Shown here in pieces: positions 19,820-29,206 of a stretch of 53,967 nt of DNA; the stretch's first letter is position 1, and every line of letters starts with the position of its first letter. The position numbers and the translations under genes were made by a program. Below the pieces are notes generated by a model that worked only from the letters and a program-made list of their open reading frames with translations, was not told the origin of the DNA and did no database searches. The stretch is from Bacteroidia bacterium (lineage in GTDB: Bacteria; Bacteroidota; Bacteroidia; Bacteroidales; Marinilabiliaceae): contig JAUNDI010000012.1 of NCBI GenBank assembly GCA_030526155.1, positions 1 to 53,967 on the forward strand, given 5' to 3'.

Positions 19820-21490
19820 ATGAAAGACAAAATGAAAGTAAGATATATATCATCTCTATCAATATTATCAGCATTGGCTTTTGCGGCTTGTGCTGACCTA
19901 GATAAAGAGTTTGAGAGCGGTGTTTATACCTCCGATACTAAGACTAATATCGTAGAGAACATGCCATCTCGTAGTACAGCAGAGTTGTCTGGTTTGTACA
20001 ATATTATGGCTGGGCCTAATGCGTTGGGATATGGTACACCTGACGATGGCGGTTATCCATTGGTTTGTGCATTCTTCGATTACAATGGTCCTGATGCATT
20101 TGCTCCTAGTGTAGGTTACAACTGGTTGTCTACATCTTCAGAGTGGGCAGATCGTCATGATAATTATCGTAACCCACGCATCCGTTGGGATCTCTTCTGG
20201 AAGCAGATGAAGGCTGCTAACGACATTATTAATTCTATTGACCCAGAGACAACTAACAAGGCTTCTCAGCAGCTCCTTGGTCAGGCTCTCTGTGTTCGTG
20301 CATTCGACTATCTTAACTTGGCACCATACTATCAGTATAGTCCAGCTGAGGCACCTGATGGTTTGTGTGTACCTATTGTTGATGGCACCACTGCTTTGCT
20401 AGGTTATGCTAGAAACACTACTGCAGAGGTATATAAGTTCATTATGGAAGACCTCGACAAGGCTATAGAGTTGCTCGAGGGATACAATCGTCCTTCTCAG
20501 GTATTTGCAAATCAGGCTGTAGCTTATGGCTTGCGTGCACGTGCAAACCTTTACCAAGAGAATTGGGCAGCTGCAGCAAACGATGCTACTATGGCTATTG
20601 AGGTATCTCAGTCTCTTAAGGGTGATGGCTGTGATGGTATGCCATACTCTAAGGAGGAGGTCTCTAGCCCATGTACATCGTTCTATAAGCTTGATCACAA
20701 CTGGATTTGGGGTCTTAAATTTACCGAGACTATGGTTTCAGGTTCATATGCTAGTTGGCCATCTTGGATAGGTTCTTTCTCAGCAAATGCCTATGCTGCT
20801 GGTTCTCAGGTTTACGACCAAATCAACACACTTTTGTGGAGCATCATCCCTGAGACAGATATTCGTAAGGGTTGGTGGGTTGATGAGAACCTTCACTCAG
20901 ATCACCTTACAGATGTAGTATGGTCTGCTGCCGGTATAACATTGACTGGCGACCAAATTGCTACAGAGAATGTAGAGGACGTTAAGATGCCTTACTTGCC
21001 ATATACCAACGTTAAGTTTGGTTTTGACCCAGCAGGCGACCTTTCAAAGAATGGTGGTGACTGGCCATATATGCGTATCGAGGAGATGATTCTTATCCAA
21101 GCAGAGGCATATGCTAAGGCTGGTGATGAGGCTAAGGGTAAGCAGATTCTTGCAGACTTCGTTAAGGAGTATCGTAATGCTGAGTACACTCAGTATTGTG
21201 CTGATTTCTCTGACGAGGTTTGGATGCAGCGTCGTATTGAGTTGTGGGGCGAGGGCTTCTCTATGTCAGATATCATGCGTCTCCGCAAGCCAATGGTTCG
21301 TTTCAATGACCGTATTGAGACAAATGTGCCAGACGACTTTAAGTTCAACCTCTCACATGACAACCCTATCATGTTGGCTATTATTCCACAGGGTGAGATG
21401 ACATCAAACAACCTTATGGTTCAGAATCCAATCGGTGACGAGCCAAAGCATGGTGATGGTAGTAATCTTCTTGATGGTGTAACTGATTAA
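19820..21490 (+). CDS. SusD/RagB family surface lipoprotein (operon 1)
   Basis: This is the substrate-binding lid that sits on the SusC barrel at the cell surface. The 556-residue protein has a lipobox ending LAFAAC (Cys24), then Asp/Glu-rich residues typical of surface-exposed Bacteroidota lipoproteins. SusD hallmarks are visible: the helical repeats (QLLGQALCVRAFDYLNLAPYY) and the C-terminal RIEEMILIQAEAYAKAGD and WMQRRIELWGEGF blocks. A second in-frame ATG at 19832 would give a shorter signal peptide and is equally plausible. It starts 6 bp after susC1 stops. Confidence 0.95.
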   Translation: MKDKMKVRYISSLSILSALAFAACADLDKEFESGVYTSDTKTNIVENMPSRSTAELSGLYNIMAGPNALGYGTPDDGGYPLVCAFFDYNGPDAFAPSVGYNWLSTSSEWADRHDNYRNPRIRWDLFWKQMKAANDIINSIDPETTNKASQQLLGQALCVRAFDYLNLAPYYQYSPAEAPDGLCVPIVDGTTALLGYARNTTAEVYKFIMEDLDKAIELLEGYNRPSQVFANQAVAYGLRARANLYQENWAAAANDATMAIEVSQSLKGDGCDGMPYSKEEVSSPCTSFYKLDHNWIWGLKFTETMVSGSYASWPSWIGSFSANAYAAGSQVYDQINTLLWSIIPETDIRKGWWVDENLHSDHLTDVVWSAAGITLTGDQIATENVEDVKMPYLPYTNVKFGFDPAGDLSKNGGDWPYMRIEEMILIQAEAYAKAGDEAKGKQILADFVKEYRNAEYTQYCADFSDEVWMQRRIELWGEGFSMSDIMRLRKPMVRFNDRIETNVPDDFKFNLSHDNPIMLAIIPQGEMTSNNLMVQNPIGDEPKHGDGSNLLDGVTD

Positions 21491-21517
21491 TAAATCATCC
21501 TTTAACTTGAATCTAAA

Positions 21518-23008
21518 ATGAAAAAGATATTCAAATATTTCACTCTTGCATCTATCGTTGCTTTGTCAACGGTAGCATGTAGTGAGGATGGTCCAGATTA
21601 TGCTGGTCCAGGTGAAGTTTCTCAGGCTCCAGGTGTAGCATTCGCATCTTCTGCTGCTAGTTCATATGTACTTACTCCAGATGAGAGTGTTCTCAAAATT
21701 CCAATATCTCGAACAAATGCTGATAATGCAGGTTCTTTTACTGTTACTGTAGTAAAGAATGAGGATGATGCTTTGGTAATTCCTTCAGAGGTATCTTTTG
21801 CAGCTGGTGAGAAAGAGGCTAATCTTGTACTCACAGTAGCTCCTTCTTTCGAGGTTGGTTCTACTAAAGAGCTAGAGTTGTCTTTGTCAGAGGATCTTAA
21901 GAGTCCATATACAAATGGTGCTTCTGTACTCGTTACAAAGGTTACTCGTGATTATGTATGGAACGACCTTGGTGTAGCTACAATATCTGAGGGCTTCCTT
22001 GGTGTAGATATGAATGCGCATCTCTATCAACGTAGTGACAATTCTTCATACTATCGTCTTGCCTATCCATATAATGCCGATGCTTATGAGGAGGCAGGTA
22101 TTATCGGTGGTAGCATTACGGATGGTGGTTCAACTACAGACTATATTGAGTTCTCTGTTATAGATGGTGTAGTTACTTGGAATTATTGGTATCTTGGTCT
22201 CCTTTATTCAGGTATCGATATCGTTGCATTCCAACCATCATATCTTAGCTCTACATTGAGTGACGATAATACTGTTGTGAACTATAAGGAAGATGGAGGC
22301 ATCTCATATGTTGCATTTAGCCCATACTACTATGTTCCTAGTCTTGGCGGTTTCGGTGAGAGTGAGGTAGATCTCTTCTGGCCTGATTACGTATTCCCTT
22401 CTGAAGAAGAGGAGCCTGCAGAGGAGGCTGGTAAGGACTTCTTCGCTGGTGCAGCTTTAGCAGATTACCTTGGCGAGTATACAATGACATACTCTTATCT
22501 CACAAATAATGGTAAAAAAGAGATTACAGAAGACGTTGAGATTGTCAACAATGGTGATGGTACAGTTACTCTAGCTACTTTCGACGAGGCAGTAGCTCTC
22601 ACATTCGAGTACTTCGGTGGCCTCTTGTATTTGCCTTCTCAGCATGTCTTTGATTTCCCATATCAGGGTCAAGTATTCGACTTCAATCTTTACATGTCAG
22701 ATGGTAAGTATATATATGATGATGCTTATTTCTATGCAGGCTTCAATGAAGAGGGTGTTCTTGAGGTTAAGGATTATCCATATAACTTCACAACTGACGA
22801 GAATGGTGTAGTTGTCCCTGCTCCAGCTATGGAATCACTTGTTGTATTCAATTCTAAATTGGGACCATGGGGCCATTATGCTGATATTAAGTTGACTAAG
22901 AAGTCGGCTAACAAGTCTGCATCGTTGAACTCTCGTCGTGCTCCTGTAAAGAGATTCATTACTGATACACATGTAATTGCTAGCGCTGACGCTAAGTCTT
23001 TTAGATAA
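21518..23008 (+). CDS. Surface lipoprotein with Calx-beta-like N-terminal domain (SusE/F position)
   Basis: This 496-residue protein has a lipobox ending in Cys21 (STVAC) followed by SEDG, an acidic surface-export-type signal. Residues about 35-145 look like a Calx-beta or DUF1735-like beta-sandwich (IPISRTNADNAGSFTVTV ... EVSFAAGEKEANLVLTV). The rest holds two similar beta-rich units, the second starting near LADYLGEYTMTYSY. It is the third gene of operon 1, where SusE/SusF-like glycan-binding lipoproteins usually sit, so a ligand-binding role at the surface is likely but inferred. No catalytic motif is visible. It is followed by a strong terminator. Confidence 0.8.
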   Translation: MKKIFKYFTLASIVALSTVACSEDGPDYAGPGEVSQAPGVAFASSAASSYVLTPDESVLKIPISRTNADNAGSFTVTVVKNEDDALVIPSEVSFAAGEKEANLVLTVAPSFEVGSTKELELSLSEDLKSPYTNGASVLVTKVTRDYVWNDLGVATISEGFLGVDMNAHLYQRSDNSSYYRLAYPYNADAYEEAGIIGGSITDGGSTTDYIEFSVIDGVVTWNYWYLGLLYSGIDIVAFQPSYLSSTLSDDNTVVNYKEDGGISYVAFSPYYYVPSLGGFGESEVDLFWPDYVFPSEEEEPAEEAGKDFFAGAALADYLGEYTMTYSYLTNNGKKEITEDVEIVNNGDGTVTLATFDEAVALTFEYFGGLLYLPSQHVFDFPYQGQVFDFNLYMSDGKYIYDDAYFYAGFNEEGVLEVKDYPYNFTTDENGVVVPAPAMESLVVFNSKLGPWGHYADIKLTKKSANKSASLNSRRAPVKRFITDTHVIASADAKSFR

Positions 23009-23038
23009 TAGTCTAGCCAATTATATTATCACATTTTC

Positions 23039-23072
23039 CCTAGTGGATATCCATTATCCACTAGGTTTTTTT
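23039..23072 (+). terminator. Terminator of SusCD operon 1
   Basis: A perfect 11-bp stem CCTAGTGGATA / TATCCACTAGG (23039-23049 and 23055-23065) is followed by seven T. Confidence 0.9.
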
Positions 23073-23126
23073 ACAAATGTATTCCTTAGGATAATCAGAT
23101 AATCCTATCACTAAATAATTAACTAT

Positions 23127-23204
23127 AACAGCGTAAATAGAGGTATATAAGTTGTTATGATACGAAGGGCCGAGACGTGATTTCTGACCCTTCGTTGTTT
23201 TTTT
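23127..23204 (+). ncRNA. Putative sRNA-like element, copy 1
   Basis: About 27 nt of conserved sequence (from 23134, including AATAGAGGTATATAAG) leads into a hairpin ACGAAGGG / CCCTTCGT and a T-run. A near-identical copy is at 30557-30630. This copy lies beyond the operon 1 terminator, so it would need its own promoter, and I see none clearly. It could be a small RNA or a repeated terminator cassette. Confidence 0.4.
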
Positions 23205-23251
23205 CTCTTGTCACTCAATAGTTAAAATGCACACATTTAATATGTATTTAC

Positions 23252-23282
23252 TTTGTAATACAATATTTATAAGCTAGCTTTG
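23252..23282 (+). promoter_or_regulatory. Promoter of SusCD operon 2
   Basis: TTTG (23252-23255), a 19-bp spacer and TAGCTTTG (23275-23282). The stretch CTTTGTAATACAATA is identical to that in the operon 1 promoter. Confidence 0.8.
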
Positions 23283-23381
23283 TAGTCAATTATAAATTGA
23301 CACTCTTAGAGTAGAATCTATTCTATTCTGTTAGTGCAACAGTCTATTTTATTAAGAAACAAACCAATTAGTTTAACACAG
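23283..23381 (+). promoter_or_regulatory. mRNA leader of susC2
   Basis: This leader of about 95 nt has a small AGAAT / ATTCT hairpin followed by TTCTGTTAGTG, CAGTCTA and AAACAAAC, in the same order as in the susC1 leader. The start codon follows about 17 nt after AAACAAAC, without the extra 110 nt found in susC1. Confidence 0.55.
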
Positions 23382-26300
23382 ATGAAAAAACTCGTGGTTC
23401 TCTTGTCTCTGTTGGCCCTATCTTGTGCGGTGGCGTTTGCCCAAAGTCGCACTATAAAGGGTACCGTAATAGGAGACGATGGGCTTCCAGTCCCAGGGGC
23501 ATCCGTAGTAGTAAAAGGAACAACTACCGGAACAATTACCGATTTTGATGGCAATTTCTCTTTTACTGTCCAGCAGGGTGCAGAAACTATAGTGGTGCAC
23601 TTTGTAGGCTATAAAGATGCCGAAATAGCCCTCAACGACCAAACAACAACTTACAACGTTACTCTCTATGCCGACACAGAGGAGCTCGAAGAGATAGTTG
23701 TTACTGGTATGCATGTGATGGACAAACGTCTCTTTACAGGTGCTACCACTAAGCTATCGGCTAAGGACGTTATGCTCGATGGTGTGCCAGAGATATCTAG
23801 AGCACTCGAGGGACGTGCAGCAGGTGTGAGCGTTCAGAACGTATCAGGTACCTTCGGTACAGCACCTAAGATTCGCGTTCGTGGTGCTACATCTATATAT
23901 GGCTCTTCTAAACCTCTATGGGTGGTAGATGGTGTTATTATGGAGGATGTCACTGAGGTGAGCGCTGATGACCTCTCTAAGGGCGACCCAGAGACACTTA
24001 TCTCATCCGTTATCGCAGGTCTTAACTCAGACGATATCGAGAGCTTCCAAATCCTTAAGGATGGTTCTGCTACATCTATATATGGTGCACGTGCTATGGC
24101 AGGTGTGATTGTAGTTACCACTAAGAAGGGTAAGGCTGGTACAAACCATATATCATATACTGGTGAGTATACATACCGCCTCAAGCCTAACTATCGTAAC
24201 TTCAATATCATGAACTCGCAAGAGCAGATGGATGTCTATCGCGAGCTTGAGCGTGCAGGATATCTCAACTTCAGCGATGTATTGCGTAAGAGCGATAGCG
24301 GTGTATATGGTAAGATGTATCAGATGATAAATACATACGACCCTATTACCGGCAAATACGAATTGGCAAATACAGAGGAGGCAAAGAATGCATACCTCCA
24401 AGAGTGCGAGATGAGAAATACCGATTGGTTCGACCTCTTGTTCAATAATACCGTATCGCACTCACATGCCATCTCTATGACATCAGGTACAGACAAGGCA
24501 TCATACTATACATCTATGTCACTCATGTCTGATCCAGGATGGTATAAGAAGAGTAAGGTGAGCCGTCTTACCATGAACCTCAATGCCCTCTACAATATCA
24601 GCAAGGCTGTTACTCTTAACCTTATCGGTACAGGAGCATATCGTAAGCAGGAGGCCCCAGGTACTTTAGGCCAGGATATCGACGTAGTATCTGGCGAGGT
24701 AAAGCGTGATTTCGATATCAACCCTTACTCATACTCTTTGAATACATCTAGAGCTCTCGACCCAAATGTATTCTATAAGAGAAATTATGCCGACTTCAAT
24801 ATCTTGCACGAGTTGGATAACAACTACATGAAGTTCAATGTGGTAGACCTTAAGTTCCAAGGCGAACTAAAGGTTAAGCCTATCTCAAAGGTAGAGTTGG
24901 CTGGTCTTGTAGCTTATAAGTATTCAGGCTCTACACAGTCTCACGAGATTAAGGACTACTCCAACCAAGCTATGGCGTTCCGCGCTATGGACGACGCTAC
25001 AATGCGTGATAATAACTCTTGGTTGTATAAAGACCCAGATAATGTCAACTCCCTCCCTATATCAGTTCTTGAGCGAGGTGGCTTCTATAAGGAGACAAAG
25101 TACACCATGAACTCTTGGGATGTGCGTGCTACTGTATCTTATAATGATAGCTTTGATGATACTCATATCGTCAACTTCTTCGGCGGTATGGAGATGAATG
25201 CTGCCGACCGTAAGCGCACATGGTTCAATGGCGTAGGTATGCAGTACGAGATGGGTATGCTCCCATCATTCCAATACGAGTTCTTTAAGCGGTCTAAGGA
25301 GGAGAATACCAACTACTACTCTGTTGACGAGGGTCGTGTTCGTTCTCAGGCATTCTTCGGCACTGCTACATACTCTTTCATGGGCCGATATACTATCAAT
25401 GGTACAGTACGTTACGAGGGTACCAATAAACTTGGTAAGAGCCGTTCGGCTCGTTGGTTGCCTACATGGAACGTATCTCTCGCTTGGAATGCTCATGAGG
25501 AGGATTGGTTCAAGAATCAGAATGCTGTTAGTACAGCTACCCTCAAGGGCTCATACTCGCTCACTGGCGATCGCGGTCCTTCGAGTGTTACCAACTCTCG
25601 TGTAGTCATCGGCTCATACAACCCTTGGCGTCCATCTACAAATACCTCAGAGAGTGGTCTGGAGGTGCTCGACCTTGAGAATAGCGCCCTCACATACGAG
25701 AAGAAGCACGAGCTTAACCTCGGTGCATCTTTGGGCTTTATCAATAATCGTATCAACCTCGACTTCGATTGGTATAAGAGAAAGAATTTCGACCTTATCG
25801 GTAAGATTACCACAATGGGTATTGGCGGTAGAATCGATAAGCTTGCCAACGTAGCTAATATGGAGAGTCACGGCTTCGAGTTCACCCTCTCTACTACTAA
25901 TATAAAGACACAGGATTTCCGTTGGACTACCGACCTTATCTTCTCTAAGACCGAGACAGAGGTTACTAAGTTCGATAGCAATGCTACTGTAATAGGAATG
26001 ATTACTGGCTCAGGCTTCACCTCTAAGGGTTACCCTGTACGAAGCCTCTTCTCTATGAACTTCCAAGGTTTAACAGAGGATGGTCTTCCTACCTTTATCA
26101 ATGAGAATGGCGAGAAGACTATCAGTGATATCTACTTCCAGGAGCGTATCAAAAAAGATCATCTAGTATATGAGGGACCAACAGACCCTACATGGTCGGG
26201 CTCATTCGGCAATACTCTCTCATGGAAGGGGCTAAAGCTTAATGTGTTCATCACATACTCTGGTGGTAATGCCATACGTCTAGACCCTGTGTTCCGTGCT

Positions 26301-26702
26301 CGTTATACCGACTTGCAGTCAACTCCTCGTGAGTTCAAGAACCGCTGGACAGTATCGGGTGATGAGAATAAGACAGATATCCCAGTCATTGCTACACGCC
26401 GTATGAATACAAATGATGCTTACCTAAGCTATGCTTACAATGCATACAACTACTCCACAGCACGTGTGGCTAAGGGCGACTTCGTTCGTATGAAGGAGAT
26501 ATCTCTTGCTTACCAGTTCCCTAAGTCAATCTGTGAGAAGCTTACCTTGACAGATCTCTCGTTGAAGCTCCAGGCTACCAACCTATTCCTTATCTATGCT
26601 GATGATAAGCTCAATGGTCAAGACCCAGAGTTCTTCAATGCTGGTGGTGTAGCAGCTCCTACTCCTAAGCAGTTTACCTGTACACTTCGCGTAGGTTTGT
26701 AA
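23382..26702 (+). CDS. SusC/RagA family TonB-dependent outer-membrane transporter (operon 2)
   Basis: This 1106-residue SusC homologue has the same architecture as the operon 1 protein: signal peptide 1-20 (SCAVAFA), carboxypeptidase-regulatory-like domain nearly identical to that of susC1 (GTVIGDDGLPVPGASVVVKG), TonB-box region (ELEEIVVTGM), plug with LKDGSATSIYGARAMAGVI, and a long barrel. The barrel has diverged strongly from susC1, so a different ligand is expected. ATG 23382 is chosen over the in-frame GTG at 23334 because the signal peptide starts there. Given the peptidase in the operon, a peptide or protein-derived ligand (RagA-like) is more likely than a glycan; this is inference. 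Confidence 0.95.
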   Translation: MKKLVVLLSLLALSCAVAFAQSRTIKGTVIGDDGLPVPGASVVVKGTTTGTITDFDGNFSFTVQQGAETIVVHFVGYKDAEIALNDQTTTYNVTLYADTEELEEIVVTGMHVMDKRLFTGATTKLSAKDVMLDGVPEISRALEGRAAGVSVQNVSGTFGTAPKIRVRGATSIYGSSKPLWVVDGVIMEDVTEVSADDLSKGDPETLISSVIAGLNSDDIESFQILKDGSATSIYGARAMAGVIVVTTKKGKAGTNHISYTGEYTYRLKPNYRNFNIMNSQEQMDVYRELERAGYLNFSDVLRKSDSGVYGKMYQMINTYDPITGKYELANTEEAKNAYLQECEMRNTDWFDLLFNNTVSHSHAISMTSGTDKASYYTSMSLMSDPGWYKKSKVSRLTMNLNALYNISKAVTLNLIGTGAYRKQEAPGTLGQDIDVVSGEVKRDFDINPYSYSLNTSRALDPNVFYKRNYADFNILHELDNNYMKFNVVDLKFQGELKVKPISKVELAGLVAYKYSGSTQSHEIKDYSNQAMAFRAMDDATMRDNNSWLYKDPDNVNSLPISVLERGGFYKETKYTMNSWDVRATVSYNDSFDDTHIVNFFGGMEMNAADRKRTWFNGVGMQYEMGMLPSFQYEFFKRSKEENTNYYSVDEGRVRSQAFFGTATYSFMGRYTINGTVRYEGTNKLGKSRSARWLPTWNVSLAWNAHEEDWFKNQNAVSTATLKGSYSLTGDRGPSSVTNSRVVIGSYNPWRPSTNTSESGLEVLDLENSALTYEKKHELNLGASLGFINNRINLDFDWYKRKNFDLIGKITTMGIGGRIDKLANVANMESHGFEFTLSTTNIKTQDFRWTTDLIFSKTETEVTKFDSNATVIGMITGSGFTSKGYPVRSLFSMNFQGLTEDGLPTFINENGEKTISDIYFQERIKKDHLVYEGPTDPTWSGSFGNTLSWKGLKLNVFITYSGGNAIRLDPVFRARYTDLQSTPREFKNRWTVSGDENKTDIPVIATRRMNTNDAYLSYAYNAYNYSTARVAKGDFVRMKEISLAYQFPKSICEKLTLTDLSLKLQATNLFLIYADDKLNGQDPEFFNAGGVAAPTPKQFTCTLRVGL

Positions 26703-26723
26703 AACATTAATAGAGAAAACATA

Positions 26724-28277
26724 ATGAAGACAAAATATATTCTCTCTGCGCTCTTGTTTGGTTCGGCTCTCGTTGCTTGTGACGACTTCCTCGATGAGAT
26801 GCCTGATAACCGCGCCGAGCTTAATACCGAAGATAAAATTACTTCGCTCCTAGTATCTGCATATCCTACCAACTCGCTTGTAGCTCTCCATGAGTTCTCT
26901 AGTGATAATGCTATGGATAATGGACCTCAATATGATATCGCTCAGAAGGTCCAGGAGGAGGCATATCTCTGGGAGGATGTGACAGATGATGGTAATGATA
27001 CTCCTAAGCAGTTCTGGAATACTTGCTATATGACTATCGCTACTGCCAACCAGGCTCTAGATGCTATTAGCAAGATGGGCGAGAAGGGTCTAGAGGCTCA
27101 GAAGGCCGAAGCTCTCTTGTGTAGAGCATACGCACACTTCATCCTCTCTAATACCTTCTGTATGGCATACAACCCACAGACTGCCGATAAGGAGCTGGGT
27201 ATACCATACTCATTTGCCCCAGAGACAGAGGTGTCGCCAGTATATACTCGTGGTACTCTTGCTGAGGTATATGATGCTATTGAGGCCGATATCGTAGCTG
27301 CATTGCCTTATATTAAGGACGACCTCCATAAGGCTCCTAAATACCACTTCACCAAAAAGTCGGCCTACGCATTCGCAGCTCGCTTCTACCAGTATAAGCA
27401 AGATTGGGCTAAGTGCGAGGAGTATGCTACCGTTGCTCTCGGTGCCGACCCTGCATCCGTAATGCGCGACTGGGCTACTATGGCTAAGAGTGGTAACTAT
27501 TCTGACCGTTGTAATATGTACAGAAACCCTTCTGAGCCTGCCAATCTACTTATGACTACCGCTGGTAGCTCTTGGGGTTATTGGGCAGGTGCATATAATT
27601 TGGCTCGTAGATACGCTTGTAACTACCAGAAACTATTCGGTCCAGAAATTGCCCGTCCAGGTACTGTAGGAGTTAGGATGTTGTGGGGTACTTCGCATGC
27701 TAATCTTTATTGCGCTGCATCATGTTGGGGTTCTCAGCAGAAGATTGGCGTTTCTAAGATCTATGCCGACTTCGAGTATACAGATAAGGTAAATGGTATC
27801 GGTTATCGTCGTATAGTATTAGTACCATTCTCTACTAACGAGACTCTCCTTACACGTGCCGAGGCTAGATTGTTGCAAAACAATACAGAGGGCTACCTTG
27901 CTGATATCAATATCTGGTTGCAAGCAAATACTAAGCTAAAACAAGATGTTACTCTCGATGATATCAACAATATCTATGGCGCTATAGACTATAAGACAAG
28001 TTCTGATCATCATGTAATCAATAACGAGGTACACCCACAGGGCTTCACATACTCTAAGGAAAATGAGTATTTGGTTCAGTGCCTCCTCCACCTCCGTCGT
28101 ATAGAGACTATCCACGAAGGTTTTCGTTGGCTAGATGTTAAGCGTTGGGGTATCGTGTTGTATCACAATGTTGATGGTGGCGATGAGTTGGTACTTGGTG
28201 TAGACGACCCTCGTAGGGCTGTCCAGTTGCCTCAGGATGTTATCGCTGCAGGTTTGGAGCCTAACCCACGTAATTAA
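26724..28277 (+). CDS. SusD/RagB family surface lipoprotein (operon 2)
   Basis: This 517-residue partner of the operon 2 transporter has a lipobox ending LVAC (Cys19) followed by DDF, then the usual SusD start (FLDEMPDNRAEL). Helical TPR-like blocks (QKAEALLCRAYAHFILSNTF) and the C-terminal ECLLHLRR-like block (VQCLLHLRRIETIHEGFRWL) are present. It begins 21 bp after susC2 stops. The middle is rich in aromatic residues, as expected for a ligand pocket. Confidence 0.93.
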   Translation: MKTKYILSALLFGSALVACDDFLDEMPDNRAELNTEDKITSLLVSAYPTNSLVALHEFSSDNAMDNGPQYDIAQKVQEEAYLWEDVTDDGNDTPKQFWNTCYMTIATANQALDAISKMGEKGLEAQKAEALLCRAYAHFILSNTFCMAYNPQTADKELGIPYSFAPETEVSPVYTRGTLAEVYDAIEADIVAALPYIKDDLHKAPKYHFTKKSAYAFAARFYQYKQDWAKCEEYATVALGADPASVMRDWATMAKSGNYSDRCNMYRNPSEPANLLMTTAGSSWGYWAGAYNLARRYACNYQKLFGPEIARPGTVGVRMLWGTSHANLYCAASCWGSQQKIGVSKIYADFEYTDKVNGIGYRRIVLVPFSTNETLLTRAEARLLQNNTEGYLADINIWLQANTKLKQDVTLDDINNIYGAIDYKTSSDHHVINNEVHPQGFTYSKENEYLVQCLLHLRRIETIHEGFRWLDVKRWGIVLYHNVDGGDELVLGVDDPRRAVQLPQDVIAAGLEPNPRN

Positions 28278-28304
28278 TGTTTAATTCTTCATTAGAAAGT
28301 TCAC

Positions 28305-29183
28305 ATGAAAGCAAAATATATAGCACTTTTAGCTTGCTCAGCGTTGCTAGGCTTCACAGCTTGTGATGAGGACGATATAGATGGCAAGAGCATCTTCTCT
28401 AATACCAATAGGGTAGAGAATAGCTTCGATAAGTGGCTAAAGACCAACTATGTCGATACCTATAATATCCAATTCCAGTATCGCTATACAGATAAGGAGA
28501 CAAGTAATAGTTACAATCTCGTCCCTGCTACATTAGACCAGTCGATAGCTCTCGCAAAGCTCACTAAGTTCCTCTGGCTCGATGTCTATAAGGAGATAGC
28601 TGGAGAGACATTCATCAAGACATATTGCCCTAAGGTCATTACAGTAGTAGGCTCGCCAGCATACAACTCTAAGGGTGAGATTGTCCTTGGTACAGCAGAG
28701 GGCGGTGTCAAGATTACATTGTATAATGTAAACTCTCTCGATTACGAGAATATCGATGTTGATTTCCTCAACTATTGGTTCTTCAAGACTATGCACCATG
28801 AGTTTGCTCATATCTTGCACCAGACCAAGAGCTATACTACCGATTTTAACCTCATTACCCCTGACTCTTACCAAAGTACATCATGGGTAAATGTTACAGA
28901 CAAGGAGGCTCTTCAAATGGGTTATATTACCCCTTATGCATCTAATGAGTTCCAAGAGGATTTCGTAGAGACTCTGTCTAACTATGTTACCCACGACCAA
29001 GCTTGGTGGGATGAGCGTATGGAGATTGCTGGTATAGATGCTGCAGCTCTAATCCAGAAAAAGCTAGACATAGTACGCGACTACCTCAAGGGGCAATGGA
29101 GCATCAACCTCGACGAACTTAGAGCTAAGGTACTTGAGAAGTACGAAGAGGTGTACGACCTCGATCTTACTACATTGGATTAG
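28305..29183 (+). CDS. Putative zinc-binding metallopeptidase lipoprotein (Peptidase_Mx1-like)
   Basis: This 292-residue lipoprotein has a lipobox ending FTAC (Cys20) followed by DEDD, a strong surface-export-type signal. The zinc site HEFAH is at residues 165-169, with a downstream EDFVE (218-222) likely to give the third ligand, matching the Mx1-type putative zinc metallopeptidase family found beside SusCD pairs. It would act at the cell surface, trimming or sensing a proteinaceous ligand for the transporter; substrate and activity are inferred. It lies between susD2 (27 bp) and the DUF4302 gene (23 bp). Confidence 0.88.
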   Translation: MKAKYIALLACSALLGFTACDEDDIDGKSIFSNTNRVENSFDKWLKTNYVDTYNIQFQYRYTDKETSNSYNLVPATLDQSIALAKLTKFLWLDVYKEIAGETFIKTYCPKVITVVGSPAYNSKGEIVLGTAEGGVKITLYNVNSLDYENIDVDFLNYWFFKTMHHEFAHILHQTKSYTTDFNLITPDSYQSTSWVNVTDKEALQMGYITPYASNEFQEDFVETLSNYVTHDQAWWDERMEIAGIDAAALIQKKLDIVRDYLKGQWSINLDELRAKVLEKYEEVYDLDLTTLD

Positions 29184-29206
29184 TGTAACTTAAAACAGAT
29201 ATTAAG

